Assembly: GCF_029893825.1 (NCBI RefSeq)
Contig: NZ_JARXXV010000001.1
Coordinates: 930,001-994,000, forward strand
Length of the DNA: 64,000 bases
Direction of reading: 5' to 3'
From: Aurantimicrobium minutum
Lineage (GTDB): Bacteria; Actinomycetota; Actinomycetes; Actinomycetales; Microbacteriaceae
Shown: piece after piece, positions 46,892-55,591 of the stretch
Layout: each line of letters begins with the position of its first letter
Numbering within the stretch: position 1 is the stretch's first letter
Made by a program: the position numbers and the translations under genes
The notes under the pieces: generated by a model
Seen by the model: only the letters and a program-made list of their open reading frames with translations
Told to the model about the DNA's origin: nothing
Databases searched by the model: none

Positions 46892-47409
46892 TGCGTTCAG
46901 GTAGTGCATTCATGGCTGGACTTGGTTCAGCAGCAATCATCGCTATTGGTTGGCAGGCAGGCGTGGGAACGCTCACCTCCGCTCTGCCACAAAGCGGAGC
47001 TTCTGCTTCTGGCACAAGCAATGCTGCAGGTTCATCTTCAGGAACCAGCTCAAGTTCTTCCAGCTCTGCAAGCACCGACACTTCGAGCCAGGCTGCAACT
47101 ACTGCTCCTGCGGCAAGTGGTGCAGCGGATGGCACCTATGACGGCTCTGTGGTCAACACCCGTTTTGGAACCGTGCAGGTTCAGGCAGTGATTTCTGGTG
47201 GCAAGATCACCGACGTCATCGCAGTCAAGCTCACCGATGCTGACCGTAAATCTGTAGCCATTAGCCAACAGGTGGCACCGATGGTTCGCTCCGAGGTGCT
47301 CACCGCGCAGTCAGCAAAGGTAGCCAACATCTCAGGTGGAACCTACACAACCCAGGCATACCTGCAGTCACTGCAGTCTGCACTGGATGCTGCTGGCTTC
47401 ACTGGCTAA
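46891..47409 (+). CDS. FMN-binding domain exported protein
   Basis: 172 aa. The N-terminal signal or anchor (about 1-22) is followed by a Ser/Thr/Ala-rich linker (about 33-80) and an FMN_bind domain (about 82-172) with DGTYDGSVVNTRFGTVQVQAVI and SGGTYTTQAYLQSLQSAL. A Thr in the latter is the expected site of covalent FMN. It is placed between the membrane reductase and apbE, whose product attaches FMN. This fits an extracytosolic flavin electron-transfer system. Confidence 0.93.
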   Translation: MRSGSAFMAGLGSAAIIAIGWQAGVGTLTSALPQSGASASGTSNAAGSSSGTSSSSSSSASTDTSSQAATTAPAASGAADGTYDGSVVNTRFGTVQVQAVISGGKITDVIAVKLTDADRKSVAISQQVAPMVRSEVLTAQSAKVANISGGTYTTQAYLQSLQSALDAAGFTG

Positions 47410-47417
47410 CTCTTTCT

Positions 47418-48182
47418 ATGTCCGTTCACACCTTTGACACCATGGGAACCATGGTCAGTATTCGCATTGCGGATACTGAAGAAGGTGTTCCCAGACAGAG
47501 CATTGCTGCAATCAATGAGATTGAGCACGAGTGTGCTCGATTGAACGAGACCTTCAGCCTCTATCTCAAAGATTCTGAAATATCTCAGATAGCGCGCGGG
47601 GAATTGGCTTTGGCAGATTCCAGTGAACTGATGCGAACCGAATATGCGCGGGCATTGGACTGGCGAGAAAAAACAGACGGCGCTTTCACCCCTCATCGTC
47701 CAGATGGCGTTATTGATCTTTCTGGAACCATCAAGGCCGTCGCCATCGATACTGCAGCACAAACTCTGATCGGTTCGGGTTTCAGAAACTTTTCGGTCAA
47801 TGTGGGCGGCGATCTCACCACCTTCGGAAATCAATCCAGTGAGGAAACGGGCTGGATTACCGGCATTCTGGATCCCCTCGATCGATCTTCACTGCTTGCT
47901 GCACTGCGTTTGACCCCAGACTTTCCTGCCGTGGCGACCTCAGGTTCTGCTGAACGCGGTGAACACATCTGGCTACGGCCTGAGACCACAAAGGCATTCG
48001 TGCAGGCGAGCGTGATTGCTTCCGACATCATCACAGCAGATGTGTTGGCGACCGCGATCATCTCTGGCGGCCAGGCAACCCTGGATCAGATCACACAGAA
48101 CTTTGCTGTGGCTGTAATGACCGTTGCGCCAGATGGAGCTTTGCAAGCCAACGCGAAGTTCCAAGAGCTCGTAGCGCGTTAA
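47418..48182 (+). CDS. apbE: FAD:protein FMN transferase
   Basis: 254 aa, ApbE family. FDTMGTMVSI is at the N-terminus, then GVIDLSGTIKAVAID, FSVNVGGDLTTFG (flavin-binding) and SDIITADVLATAI (Mg-binding Asp). It uses FAD to attach FMN to a Thr of FMN_bind proteins, here presumably the gene just upstream. No signal peptide is evident, so it may act before export or need another route. Its last 92 nt overlap the P-type ATPase gene on the other strand. Confidence 0.93.
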   Translation: MSVHTFDTMGTMVSIRIADTEEGVPRQSIAAINEIEHECARLNETFSLYLKDSEISQIARGELALADSSELMRTEYARALDWREKTDGAFTPHRPDGVIDLSGTIKAVAIDTAAQTLIGSGFRNFSVNVGGDLTTFGNQSSEETGWITGILDPLDRSSLLAALRLTPDFPAVATSGSAERGEHIWLRPETTKAFVQASVIASDIITADVLATAIISGGQATLDQITQNFAVAVMTVAPDGALQANAKFQELVAR

Positions 48183-50004
48183 CAATCGCGACCACATCAA
48201 TAACTTCTTGGAAACCTGCACCAACAACAGCAGGTATGAGTCCAAAGGTTGCCAACACCATCAAAATCAGGCTGAGTGAGATACCAATCCAGATGCTTTG
48301 TGTGGCTATTCGAATGGTTTGCTGACCTATCTCAATCGCCCTGGCAATGCGGTGCAGATCATCTTTCATAATCACCACATCTGCTGATTCACTGGCAGCA
48401 GTGGAACCACGTGCACCCATCGCGACGCCCACATCTGCAGCAGCCAGCACAGGTGCATCATTGACTCCATCTCCCACCATCATGACGGGACGATCAGTTA
48501 CTGCCTCAACTGCGTGAACTTTATCCAGGGGCAAACACTCTGCCTGCACGTTCGTCACACCCAATTCGCGAGCCACATGCTCTGCGGTGACTTTGCCGTC
48601 GCCGGTGAGCATGAGTGTGTGACGAATACCCAGAGCTGCAAGCCACTGCAAGGTGTCTGGTGCATCTGCGCGAAGTTCATCACGCAATAACAAGGCCCCA
48701 GCAAATTTGCCATCGATGGCAACATACACAGCCAGCTCACCGGCGTTAATCTCTACCCGAACTGCGCTGGGGTCTTGTTCGGCAATGAAGCTGTATTTGC
48801 CCACCACGACCTTTTTTCCCTCGATGGTGGCGGTCAAGCCCGCAGCGGTGGTTTCGGTCACATCGTTGCAGGCAGTCACACTGAGGCCACGCTGCTGGGC
48901 TCCCACCACAATCGAGTGAGCCAGGGTGTGGGAAGAATATTGCTCTGCGATAGCAGCCAGTCGCACCAGCTCGTTTTCATCAATGCCAGGTGCCGTAATC
49001 ACAGAGCTCAACACGGGTTGACCGTGAGTCAATGTTCCTGTTTTATCGAAGGCCACTGTCTTGATGCGTGCCAGCTTTTCGAGCGTGCCACCGTTTTTGA
49101 CGATGATGCCGTGACGAGCTGCCCGGCTCATTCCCGCGATAAAGGCAACCGGTGCAGCAATGATCAGTGGACACGGGGTTGCCACAACCAGCACCTCAGC
49201 AAAGTGGGACGGGTTGCCGCTGATTAACCAAGCAGTTATGGCCAAGACATACGCCACGATGGTGAAGGGAACTGCGTAGCGGTCTGCCATGCGAACAAAC
49301 GGAGCTTTGCTCTCCGAAGCCTCTTTCACCAGCTCCACGATGCGCTGATATTGGCTGTCTTCAGCACGTGCGGTAACTTCCATCCGGAACACAGCCGAGC
49401 CGTTGACTGAACCACTGATGACTGCTTCGCCTTTTGTCCTCTCGAAAGGGATGCTCTCCCCCGTCAGGGACGACTCATCGAGGATGGCTTCTGCAGTGAG
49501 CAATATTCCATCCACAGGAATGAGTTCACCTGGCTTCACGACAACGACGTCACCAACCTGTAACTGTGTAACAGGACAATCTTCGGTCGCGAAGAGTGCA
49601 CCCTTCTCTGCCCCAGCACTGGAGTAGACCTCACGGTGAGCTATCTGTGGTGTGTTGTTCAGCAGTGACGTCAGCTCCCGCTTTGCGCGGCTTTCGGCGT
49701 AATCTTCGAGAGCCTCACCACCGGTGAACATCAACACGATGATGATGCTTGCCCAGTACTCCCCGACCAGCACCGTGGCAATGATGGCGGTTACTGCCAG
49801 AACATCAATGCCCCAGTGCCCTTTGAGGATGGATCGAATCATGCCGACTGATTCTTTGGCGGCAACACCTAACGCAAAAATGCTGATGATCCAGCGGGTT
49901 GCTTCTTCTAACCCGGAAAGAGCGAGAACTCCACCCACGAGGGCAAGCACAATCGTCGCCGCGATGACGGGATATCGCAGGAAGAAGGGACGATGTTTTT
50001 CCAC
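48091..50004 (-). CDS. Heavy-metal P-type ATPase
   Basis: 637 aa, P1B-type pump. It has no N-terminal metal-binding domain. VLVVATPCPLIIAAPVAF near 274 has TPC where copper pumps have CPC. The phosphorylated Asp is in DKTGTLTHGQP (about 318), then GDGVNDAPVLAAADVGVAMG. The last segments end QEVIDVVAIVNALRAL, typical of this subgroup. Likely a metal exporter; specificity is unclear from TPC alone. It follows the Cys-rich small gene by 80 nt but a hairpin lies between. The 3' end overlaps apbE by 92 nt. Confidence 0.92.
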   Translation of the reverse strand: MEKHRPFFLRYPVIAATIVLALVGGVLALSGLEEATRWIISIFALGVAAKESVGMIRSILKGHWGIDVLAVTAIIATVLVGEYWASIIIVLMFTGGEALEDYAESRAKRELTSLLNNTPQIAHREVYSSAGAEKGALFATEDCPVTQLQVGDVVVVKPGELIPVDGILLTAEAILDESSLTGESIPFERTKGEAVISGSVNGSAVFRMEVTARAEDSQYQRIVELVKEASESKAPFVRMADRYAVPFTIVAYVLAITAWLISGNPSHFAEVLVVATPCPLIIAAPVAFIAGMSRAARHGIIVKNGGTLEKLARIKTVAFDKTGTLTHGQPVLSSVITAPGIDENELVRLAAIAEQYSSHTLAHSIVVGAQQRGLSVTACNDVTETTAAGLTATIEGKKVVVGKYSFIAEQDPSAVRVEINAGELAVYVAIDGKFAGALLLRDELRADAPDTLQWLAALGIRHTLMLTGDGKVTAEHVARELGVTNVQAECLPLDKVHAVEAVTDRPVMMVGDGVNDAPVLAAADVGVAMGARGSTAASESADVVIMKDDLHRIARAIEIGQQTIRIATQSIWIGISLSLILMVLATFGLIPAVVGAGFQEVIDVVAIVNALRALGTSRWLAKLHLAQRSLQPQQSSV

Positions 50005-50036
50005 TCTCTCAGCTTCTCACATTCGCCTTAAATGAA

Positions 50037-50062
50037 GAATGGGCTCCTAAAGGAGCCCATTC
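50037..50062. terminator. Hairpin between Cys-rich gene and P-type ATPase
   Basis: An 11-bp perfect stem GAATGGGCTCC/GGAGCCCATTC with loop TAAA, between two genes on the minus strand. It may attenuate transcription from the small gene into the pump gene. Confidence 0.7.
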
Positions 50063-50085
50063 ACTTCAGGTTCGAGCTGAAGAGA

Positions 50086-50202
50086 CTAGTTGCAGGTGCA
50101 GAGTTCGTTTTCAGGAACTCCTTGGAGTGCCTGTTCGATGTGCTCGCCGCAACCGGTCCAGGTGGTCTTGCCGCATGAACCGCACTTGGCTGGACTACAC
50201 AT
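50086..50202 (-). CDS. Small Cys-rich protein (38 aa), metal-binding candidate
   Basis: 38 aa with six Cys (MCSPAKCGSCGK, TGCGEH, CTCN), i.e. CxxC-type pairs. It resembles the short Cys-rich proteins of actinobacteria that start MCSPAxCxxCGKxTWxGCG, which I know only from memory. GGAGG lies 6 nt before the ATG. A CsoR-like operator is just upstream and a metal pump just downstream, so it may bind copper, zinc or another soft metal. This is inference. Confidence 0.78.
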   Translation of the reverse strand: MCSPAKCGSCGKTTWTGCGEHIEQALQGVPENELCTCN

Positions 50203-50243
50203 GTTTTACCTCCGTGTTTGCGATGACCCAAAGGTCAATCTGT

Positions 50244-50259
50244 ATACCCCCTAGGGTAT
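50244..50259. promoter_or_regulatory. CsoR-like operator
   Basis: ATACCCCCTAGGGTAT is an inverted repeat ATACCC-4-GGGTAT of the kind bound by CsoR/RcnR-family repressors (copper, nickel or persulfide sensors). It overlaps a TATACA that would be the -10 for the Cys-rich gene. No csoR gene is in the window. Confidence 0.7.
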
Positions 50260-50390
50260 CTTAACTGCGCCCTCTTCGCCAGAGCGAAGAACTGCACAGC
50301 GTGAAGTTAAAGGGTAACTCCCAGAAATAGTTAATCAAGCATTTACATTCGCCAGGTGCCCAAAACTCCCTGCGGGTTTACCCTAGAACT

Positions 50391-50843
50391 ATGGGGAACT
50401 ACAGATTAGAAGAACTCAATGCCAGCAACATCGTTGCGGCAAACAGCCTCACGCTCAAGCGTGGCCAAGAACAGTTCATTGCTCCCCCGTCCTACTCCAT
50501 TTCGGAAACCTATGTGAACCCCACCACTGCATGGCCACGCGTGGTGATGGATGGTGACACCGTCGTCGGATTCATCCGCGGAAACTTTGATCCAGAAAAC
50601 CCCAGCGAAGAACTGCGCAGTTGCCTCTGGCGCATCCATGTCTCTGCCGACTACCAGGGCAAGGGTGTGGGAAGTTTCGCTGTTGCAGCTCTGGCAGATG
50701 AAGCACGCAAGCGCGGGAACAAGCGCCTGACCGTGCTCTGGGAAAGCGGACCCGAAGGCCCAGAGGCTTTCTTCCACCGCGTTGGCTTTAAAGACATTGG
50801 CACCTCCCGCTTCGGTGAAACCATCGGCGAGATCACTCTCTAA
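50391..50843 (+). CDS. GNAT acetyltransferase
   Basis: 150 aa. Motif A is RIHVSADYQGKGVGSFAVAAL (acetyl-CoA loop QGKGVG), followed by RLTVLW and FFHRVGFKD. The substrate is unknown. TACCCT lies 6 nt before the ATG, so it is probably leaderless. A strong terminator follows. Confidence 0.9.
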   Translation: MGNYRLEELNASNIVAANSLTLKRGQEQFIAPPSYSISETYVNPTTAWPRVVMDGDTVVGFIRGNFDPENPSEELRSCLWRIHVSADYQGKGVGSFAVAALADEARKRGNKRLTVLWESGPEGPEAFFHRVGFKDIGTSRFGETIGEITL

Positions 50844-50852
50844 GACAACGAA

Positions 50853-50882
50853 CAAAGGGACCCAGTAACCTGGGTCCCTTTG
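50853..50882. terminator. Bidirectional terminator after GNAT
   Basis: A 13-bp perfect stem CAAAGGGACCCAG/CTGGGTCCCTTTG with a 4-nt loop, between convergent GNAT and DDAH-like genes. Confidence 0.9.
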
Positions 50883-50900
50883 CTGTAAGCCTCAGCGTTG

Positions 50901-52097
50901 TTAGCGCAGACGCACTGACAAGCAGGTGACACAACCTTCGAGCTTTTCGAACTCGGAGATGTCTACCGTGATAACGCGGTAACCGAGTTCGCGGAAGAGT
51001 TCAGCGGACTTAGGTGCTGCCGAGGACATCAGAACGGTGTCTGGAGAGAGCACAACGACGGCAGTTCCATGTGCTTCTGGCACAGGCAAGAAGCGATCGA
51101 ACACTCCCTGGTCATCGACCAGGGGTGGGTGACCAATGACGGTTCCATCTGGCAAAGCAGTAACAGCAGTCTTGAGGTGAAGAGCCTTCGTCACAGGAAC
51201 AGCAACAACGGTGTAGTCCTGCTTGGCAGCGATTGCGCGCAGCTGGCGAATACCTTCACCGTTAGTGCGACCACCACGACCGACATAGATCGTCTTGCCA
51301 ACCTTGAGCACATCGCCACCATCGAGAGCACCTGGGCTCACAATGCGGTCAATTTCAACACCCAGCTCACGCAAGGTTGACTCGGTAGCTTCAATCTCAG
51401 GCTTGCGACTGTCTGCACCTGGGTTGGTAATGACGGCAAGCTTGCCGAGCATCACGACGGTGTCCTCAATAAACACGCTGTCAGCGAGGTCATCACGAGG
51501 CTCAACCTCAACGGTGGTCCAGCCTGCAGCATTCAGCGCAGCAACGTAGCCATCCCATTGCTGGTCTGCCAGTTCAAGGTCAACCTTCTTGCGCTTGATG
51601 TGGGTAACCAAGCCATCAGCCAAAGTTGCAGCAGGAGCGCGCACCAAGGCCACCTTGGTGGGTGTGGCAACACCACGGCCCAAGATTGCACGCCAAATGG
51701 CAGTTCCCGCAGTAACGGTGGCAATTGAACCAGCAATAACAAAGATCAGGTTCACACTCAGCAGCGAAGCGAATACACCGGTGAATACCTCGGGCGAGAA
51801 GACGGCGCCCTGGACAGCTGCCTGAATGAACATGCCCAGAATGGCTGAAACTACTGAAGCAACGAGGCCAACCAGCCAGGCGTAACGACGCTTAGCCAAG
51901 AAGCCAAACACACCCGCGATGAAGATAAGGAAGAACAGGATGGTGCTCGCACCAATGAAGAACGAACCTGCCTGCCACAAGATTGCTTCCTCAAAATTAT
52001 TGCCAATGAAGAAAGCAAGGCCGGTGGCGTCCTGAGTAATGACCGCGACTGCGAGTGCAGCGAGTGCGGCGGCAATGAGACGACGTGGTGTGAGCAT
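50901..52097 (-). CDS. Dimethylargininase (DDAH)-like enzyme with membrane domain
   Basis: 398 aa. The N-terminal 140 residues form about four membrane spans. The rest is an amidinotransferase-fold hydrolase: ATLADGLVTH, FIEDTVVML, GALDGGDVLKVG, the catalytic His in ALHLKTAVTALPDG, and the catalytic Cys in GCVTCLSVRL (C392). Dimethylargininases turn dimethylarginine into citrulline and dimethylamine. Fusion to membrane spans is not what the soluble enzymes of this family have. The start is ATG 52097. It lies 11 nt after purH on the same strand. Confidence 0.9.
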   Translation of the reverse strand: MLTPRRLIAAALAALAVAVITQDATGLAFFIGNNFEEAILWQAGSFFIGASTILFFLIFIAGVFGFLAKRRYAWLVGLVASVVSAILGMFIQAAVQGAVFSPEVFTGVFASLLSVNLIFVIAGSIATVTAGTAIWRAILGRGVATPTKVALVRAPAATLADGLVTHIKRKKVDLELADQQWDGYVAALNAAGWTTVEVEPRDDLADSVFIEDTVVMLGKLAVITNPGADSRKPEIEATESTLRELGVEIDRIVSPGALDGGDVLKVGKTIYVGRGGRTNGEGIRQLRAIAAKQDYTVVAVPVTKALHLKTAVTALPDGTVIGHPPLVDDQGVFDRFLPVPEAHGTAVVVLSPDTVLMSSAAPKSAELFRELGYRVITVDISEFEKLEGCVTCLSVRLR

Positions 52098-52108
52098 TTA
52101 TTTATCCT

Positions 52109-53707
52109 TTAGTGGAAGAAGTGGCGTTCGCCGGTGAAATACATGGTGACTCCAGCCTTCTGAGCAGCGGCGATGACTTCTTCATCGCGAACTGACCCAC
52201 CAGGCTGAACAACTGCCTTGATACCGGCAGCAAGGAGAACTTCGAGACCGTCTGCGAAGGGGAAGAACGCATCGGAGGCGGCAACTGAGCCCGCAGCGCG
52301 GTCTCCCGCACGGTTCACCGCGAGATGGCACGAGTCAACACGGTTGACTTGCCCCATACCCACACCCACTGAAGCGCCGTTGTGGGCGAGAAGAATCGCG
52401 TTGGACTTCACCGAGCGGCATGCTTTCCACGCAAACTCGAGATCAACCAAGGTCTCAGCGTCAGCAGGTTCACCTGAAACAAGCTTCCAGTCGCTGATCA
52501 GTTCACCCAGCTTGGCGTCACCATCAAAGAGGTCCGCATCTTGAACCAGGAAACCGCCAGAGATCTGGCGGATCTCCTGCGGTTCACGACCAAAGTTTTC
52601 CGGAAGCTGCAGCAGGCGCAGGTTCTTCTTTGTCTTGAGCAGGGTAAGTGCGTCAGGTTCAAAACCGGGGGCAACGAGAACCTCGGTGAAGACTTCGCTG
52701 ACCTGCTCAGCCATCTTGAGAGTGACGGGGCGATTTGCCGCGATGACTCCACCGAATGCAGATACGGGGTCGCACTCGTGAGCCAGGCGGTGAGCTGAGG
52801 CAATCTGATCCACTGCCTTATCCCGGCCCACAGCAATGCCGCATGGGTTTGCGTGCTTGATGATGGCAACAGCAGGGTTAATGAAGTCATAGGCGGCACG
52901 CACTGCGGCATCAGCATCAACGAAGTTGTTGTAAGACATTTCCTTGCCACCTAAGAGGGTGGACTGGGCAATACCGTGACCACCCTGCTCGAGGTAGAGG
53001 GCAGCGTCTTGGTGAGAGTTCTCGCCATAGCGGAGAATTGATCCGCGCTGGGCTGCAATCGAATACGTCTCGGGGAACTTCTCATCCTTGACGAACCAGG
53101 CAGAAACAGCAGCGTCATAAGCGGCAGTGTGCGCAAAAGCTTCAGCAGCCAACGAACGTCGCTGGGCCAGCGTCGTTCCACCTTGTGCAACTGCCTCCAT
53201 GATCTCGCCGTAACGAGCAGGAGAAACCACAATGGCAACATTGGGGTGGTTCTTGGCAGAGGCGCGAACCATGGCTGGCCCACCGATATCGATCTGTTCA
53301 ATGACGTCTGCATCTTCAGCACCGGAAGCCACAGTCTCACGGAAGGGGTAGAGGTTGACCACAACCAGGTCAAAAGCCTGAATGCCCAGATCGTCGAGCT
53401 GATCCGCATGAGCCTGCAGGCGAAGGTCAGCCAAGATTCCTGCGTGCACGGACGGGTGCAAAGTCTTCACGCGACCATCGAGCGACTCAGGGAAGCCCGT
53501 GACGTCGCTCACATCCTTAACCAGGTGACCTGCATCGCGAATGGTCTGTGCAGTTGAACCAGTGGACACCAGCTCAACACCGGCAGCGCTAAGTGCACCG
53601 GCAAGGTCGAGAAGACCGGTCTTGTCGCTGACCGAAATCAGTGCGCGACGGATAGGAACAACGTCGCGGTGGTTGTAGAGACTGGGGTCGTGTGAAGGGC
53701 CGCTCAT
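52109..53707 (-). CDS. purH: Bifunctional AICAR transformylase/IMP cyclohydrolase
   Basis: 532 aa, the last two steps of IMP synthesis. The N-terminal cyclohydrolase has [13 protein letters not shown] and [12 protein letters not shown]. The C-terminal transformylase has [25 protein letters not shown] and [12 protein letters not shown]. It uses 10-formyl-THF from folD. The start ATG shares its A with the purN stop (TGATG). Operon order purN-purH-DDAH-like. Confidence 0.97.
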   Translation of the reverse strand: MSGPSHDPSLYNHRDVVPIRRALISVSDKTGLLDLAGALSAAGVELVSTGSTAQTIRDAGHLVKDVSDVTGFPESLDGRVKTLHPSVHAGILADLRLQAHADQLDDLGIQAFDLVVVNLYPFRETVASGAEDADVIEQIDIGGPAMVRASAKNHPNVAIVVSPARYGEIMEAVAQGGTTLAQRRSLAAEAFAHTAAYDAAVSAWFVKDEKFPETYSIAAQRGSILRYGENSHQDAALYLEQGGHGIAQSTLLGGKEMSYNNFVDADAAVRAAYDFINPAVAIIKHANPCGIAVGRDKAVDQIASAHRLAHECDPVSAFGGVIAANRPVTLKMAEQVSEVFTEVLVAPGFEPDALTLLKTKKNLRLLQLPENFGREPQEIRQISGGFLVQDADLFDGDAKLGELISDWKLVSGEPADAETLVDLEFAWKACRSVKSNAILLAHNGASVGVGMGQVNRVDSCHLAVNRAGDRAAGSVAASDAFFPFADGLEVLLAAGIKAVVQPGGSVRDEEVIAAAQKAGVTMYFTGERHFFH

Positions 53708-54297
53708 CAGCGTGCTAACTCCTCAAGGTTGACGTGGGCGTGGGCGATATTGCGAACGGTGTGAACAATGAGTTCACGCTCGACAATCTTGATGCGCTCG
53801 TGAAGTGAGTCTTCAGTGTCATCAGCGTTGATGGCAACCTCCACTTGCTCAATCACGGGGCCAGTGTCGACGCCCTCGTCGACAATGTGGACTGTTGCAC
53901 CGGTCACGGTTGCACCATCTTCCAAAGCGTCACGCACAGCGTGAGCACCGGGGTAGAGAGGAAGCAATGCAGGATGCATATTGATCAAATTGGGCGAGAA
54001 TGCAGAAACCACATTGGCAGGAAGTATGCGCATAAAGCCAGCACACACCACGAGGTCAGGTGCATACTCTGCTATCTCAGCAACGAGAGCTTCGCCCCAG
54101 CTCACTCGGTTGGCATAGTCACTAGGTTTAACCACAAAGGTGGGAACGTTGAACTCCCGAGCATGGGCAAGACCAGAAGCCTCGTTATCTGCGCCAACAG
54201 CAACAATTTGTGCGGGGTAGGTCGCATCTGTCGCTGCCTCCAGAAGGGCACGAAGATTTGAACCTGATCCGGAGATCAGGACGACGAGTTTCAGCAC
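53707..54297 (-). CDS. purN: Phosphoribosylglycinamide formyltransferase
   Basis: 196 aa, third step of purine synthesis with 10-formyl-THF. [24 protein letters not shown]-like [31 protein letters not shown] (catalytic Asn/His) and [12 protein letters not shown] (Asp) are present. The GTG start at 54297 has TAGGCT 6 nt upstream, so it may have its own leaderless mRNA even though the membrane-protein gene is only 16 nt upstream. Confidence 0.97.
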   Translation of the reverse strand: MLKLVVLISGSGSNLRALLEAATDATYPAQIVAVGADNEASGLAHAREFNVPTFVVKPSDYANRVSWGEALVAEIAEYAPDLVVCAGFMRILPANVVSAFSPNLINMHPALLPLYPGAHAVRDALEDGATVTGATVHIVDEGVDTGPVIEQVEVAINADDTEDSLHERIKIVERELIVHTVRNIAHAHVNLEELAR

Positions 54298-54313
54298 CCC
54301 TCAAGCCTACCGG

Positions 54314-55582
54314 CTAGAACTGGGGCTGTTTTGGCGAAGTTTCTGTCTGAGGACTTGTCGATGCTCGAGTCTGTGAACGTGATGCCGCATACATGCCTAA
54401 AGATCCCGCAATCAGGAACTCAACCGCTGCAACACCACCCGTGCGCAGGGCATTTGGCCCCACATCAACCAATCGTCCTGGGCCTGCAGCACCACCGCTT
54501 GCCCATGCCAGCAAACCAAGTGTTGCGCCACCAATGAGCGCCAGTCCCACGACGACAAAAATAAACCAGCGCACTGCCTGATCTGCACCCAAAGCTCGCA
54601 CCAGTGCCGGGCGAATAAACCAGGCGGCAACGAAGCCTGCAGCGATGGGAAGCAAGATACCTAAGAACCCAAAAGCCAAATCAGCTGTGGGCATTGCCCC
54701 CAAGATGGGAAGCGCAGGAAGCAAACCGAGATCTGTTCCCACTGGTGAAACTGATGAACCGGTTCCCAAAGCAAACCCGGTGCCCACGAACCACGAGGCA
54801 ACCCAGAGCACAAAGTTTGGCATGAAGAGTAACTGTGCTGCGGTGAGGATGAGGCTTCCACCGCCACCTCCCTGGAGACCTTCATAGAGTCCGAGAATGC
54901 TGGAGAAGTTCGCGATCATCAATACCGAAAGCACCACCGCAGAAATGCCGACCACGATAGCGGTGGCAGCAAGACCTCCACGCAGTGCCGAAGCCATAAC
55001 CGCACGAACCTGGCTGGGCAAGCCGAATGCCCACCCCATGACCTTCTGCTGAACACGTTCAGCACGCCCACCTGAGTGACCAATTTCGCCACGTGCTCCG
55101 ATGAACAACCCCAGTCCAAAAATGATGGTGGGGAATGACAAAGCCATCCACATCACCGGCATGGCATTGGCATTGATTGCGGACAGTGCAATCAACACGG
55201 TCAAACCACCAAAGGTGCTGATTGCGGCAACGGGTCCAACGAACCGTGCTCCCGATTCCAAGGACTTTCTGCCGAGTCGAACACCCAACAAGATGGTCAG
55301 CACGGAAAAAAACAGGGGAGCAATAGAAATCAAGAACGGCTTGTCAGCACCTGGCAGGTTGACCGCTGCCGCAAGTACAGGATCCAACGTGATGGTGAGG
55401 TCAACACCGTGACCCACCAACCAAATATCAGCTGATGCCCGGTAGAAGACATCCCAGCCAATGCCGCTGTCCAGTTGGACAGCCCACATCAAACTCAGTG
55501 GAACGAGCGAAATACCCAGACCAATACCCACTGCCAGGAGAGACTCCAGGGCAGCAAGCAGAGCAATCAGGGTGCGGTTCAC
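54314..55582 (-). CDS. DUF6350 family integral membrane protein
   Basis: 422 aa with about nine hydrophobic segments and a Ser/Gln-rich cytosolic end. PALPILGAMPTADLAFG-like stretch and GVDLTITLDPVLA mark the family, which lies before purN in many actinobacteria (PerM-like annotation). Function unknown. The GTG start follows AAGGGG, 9 nt after the upstream gene. Confidence 0.78.
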   Translation of the reverse strand: MNRTLIALLAALESLLAVGIGLGISLVPLSLMWAVQLDSGIGWDVFYRASADIWLVGHGVDLTITLDPVLAAAVNLPGADKPFLISIAPLFFSVLTILLGVRLGRKSLESGARFVGPVAAISTFGGLTVLIALSAINANAMPVMWMALSFPTIIFGLGLFIGARGEIGHSGGRAERVQQKVMGWAFGLPSQVRAVMASALRGGLAATAIVVGISAVVLSVLMIANFSSILGLYEGLQGGGGGSLILTAAQLLFMPNFVLWVASWFVGTGFALGTGSSVSPVGTDLGLLPALPILGAMPTADLAFGFLGILLPIAAGFVAAWFIRPALVRALGADQAVRWFIFVVVGLALIGGATLGLLAWASGGAAGPGRLVDVGPNALRTGGVAAVEFLIAGSLGMYAASRSQTRASTSPQTETSPKQPQF

Positions 55583-55591
55583 CCCTTGATG

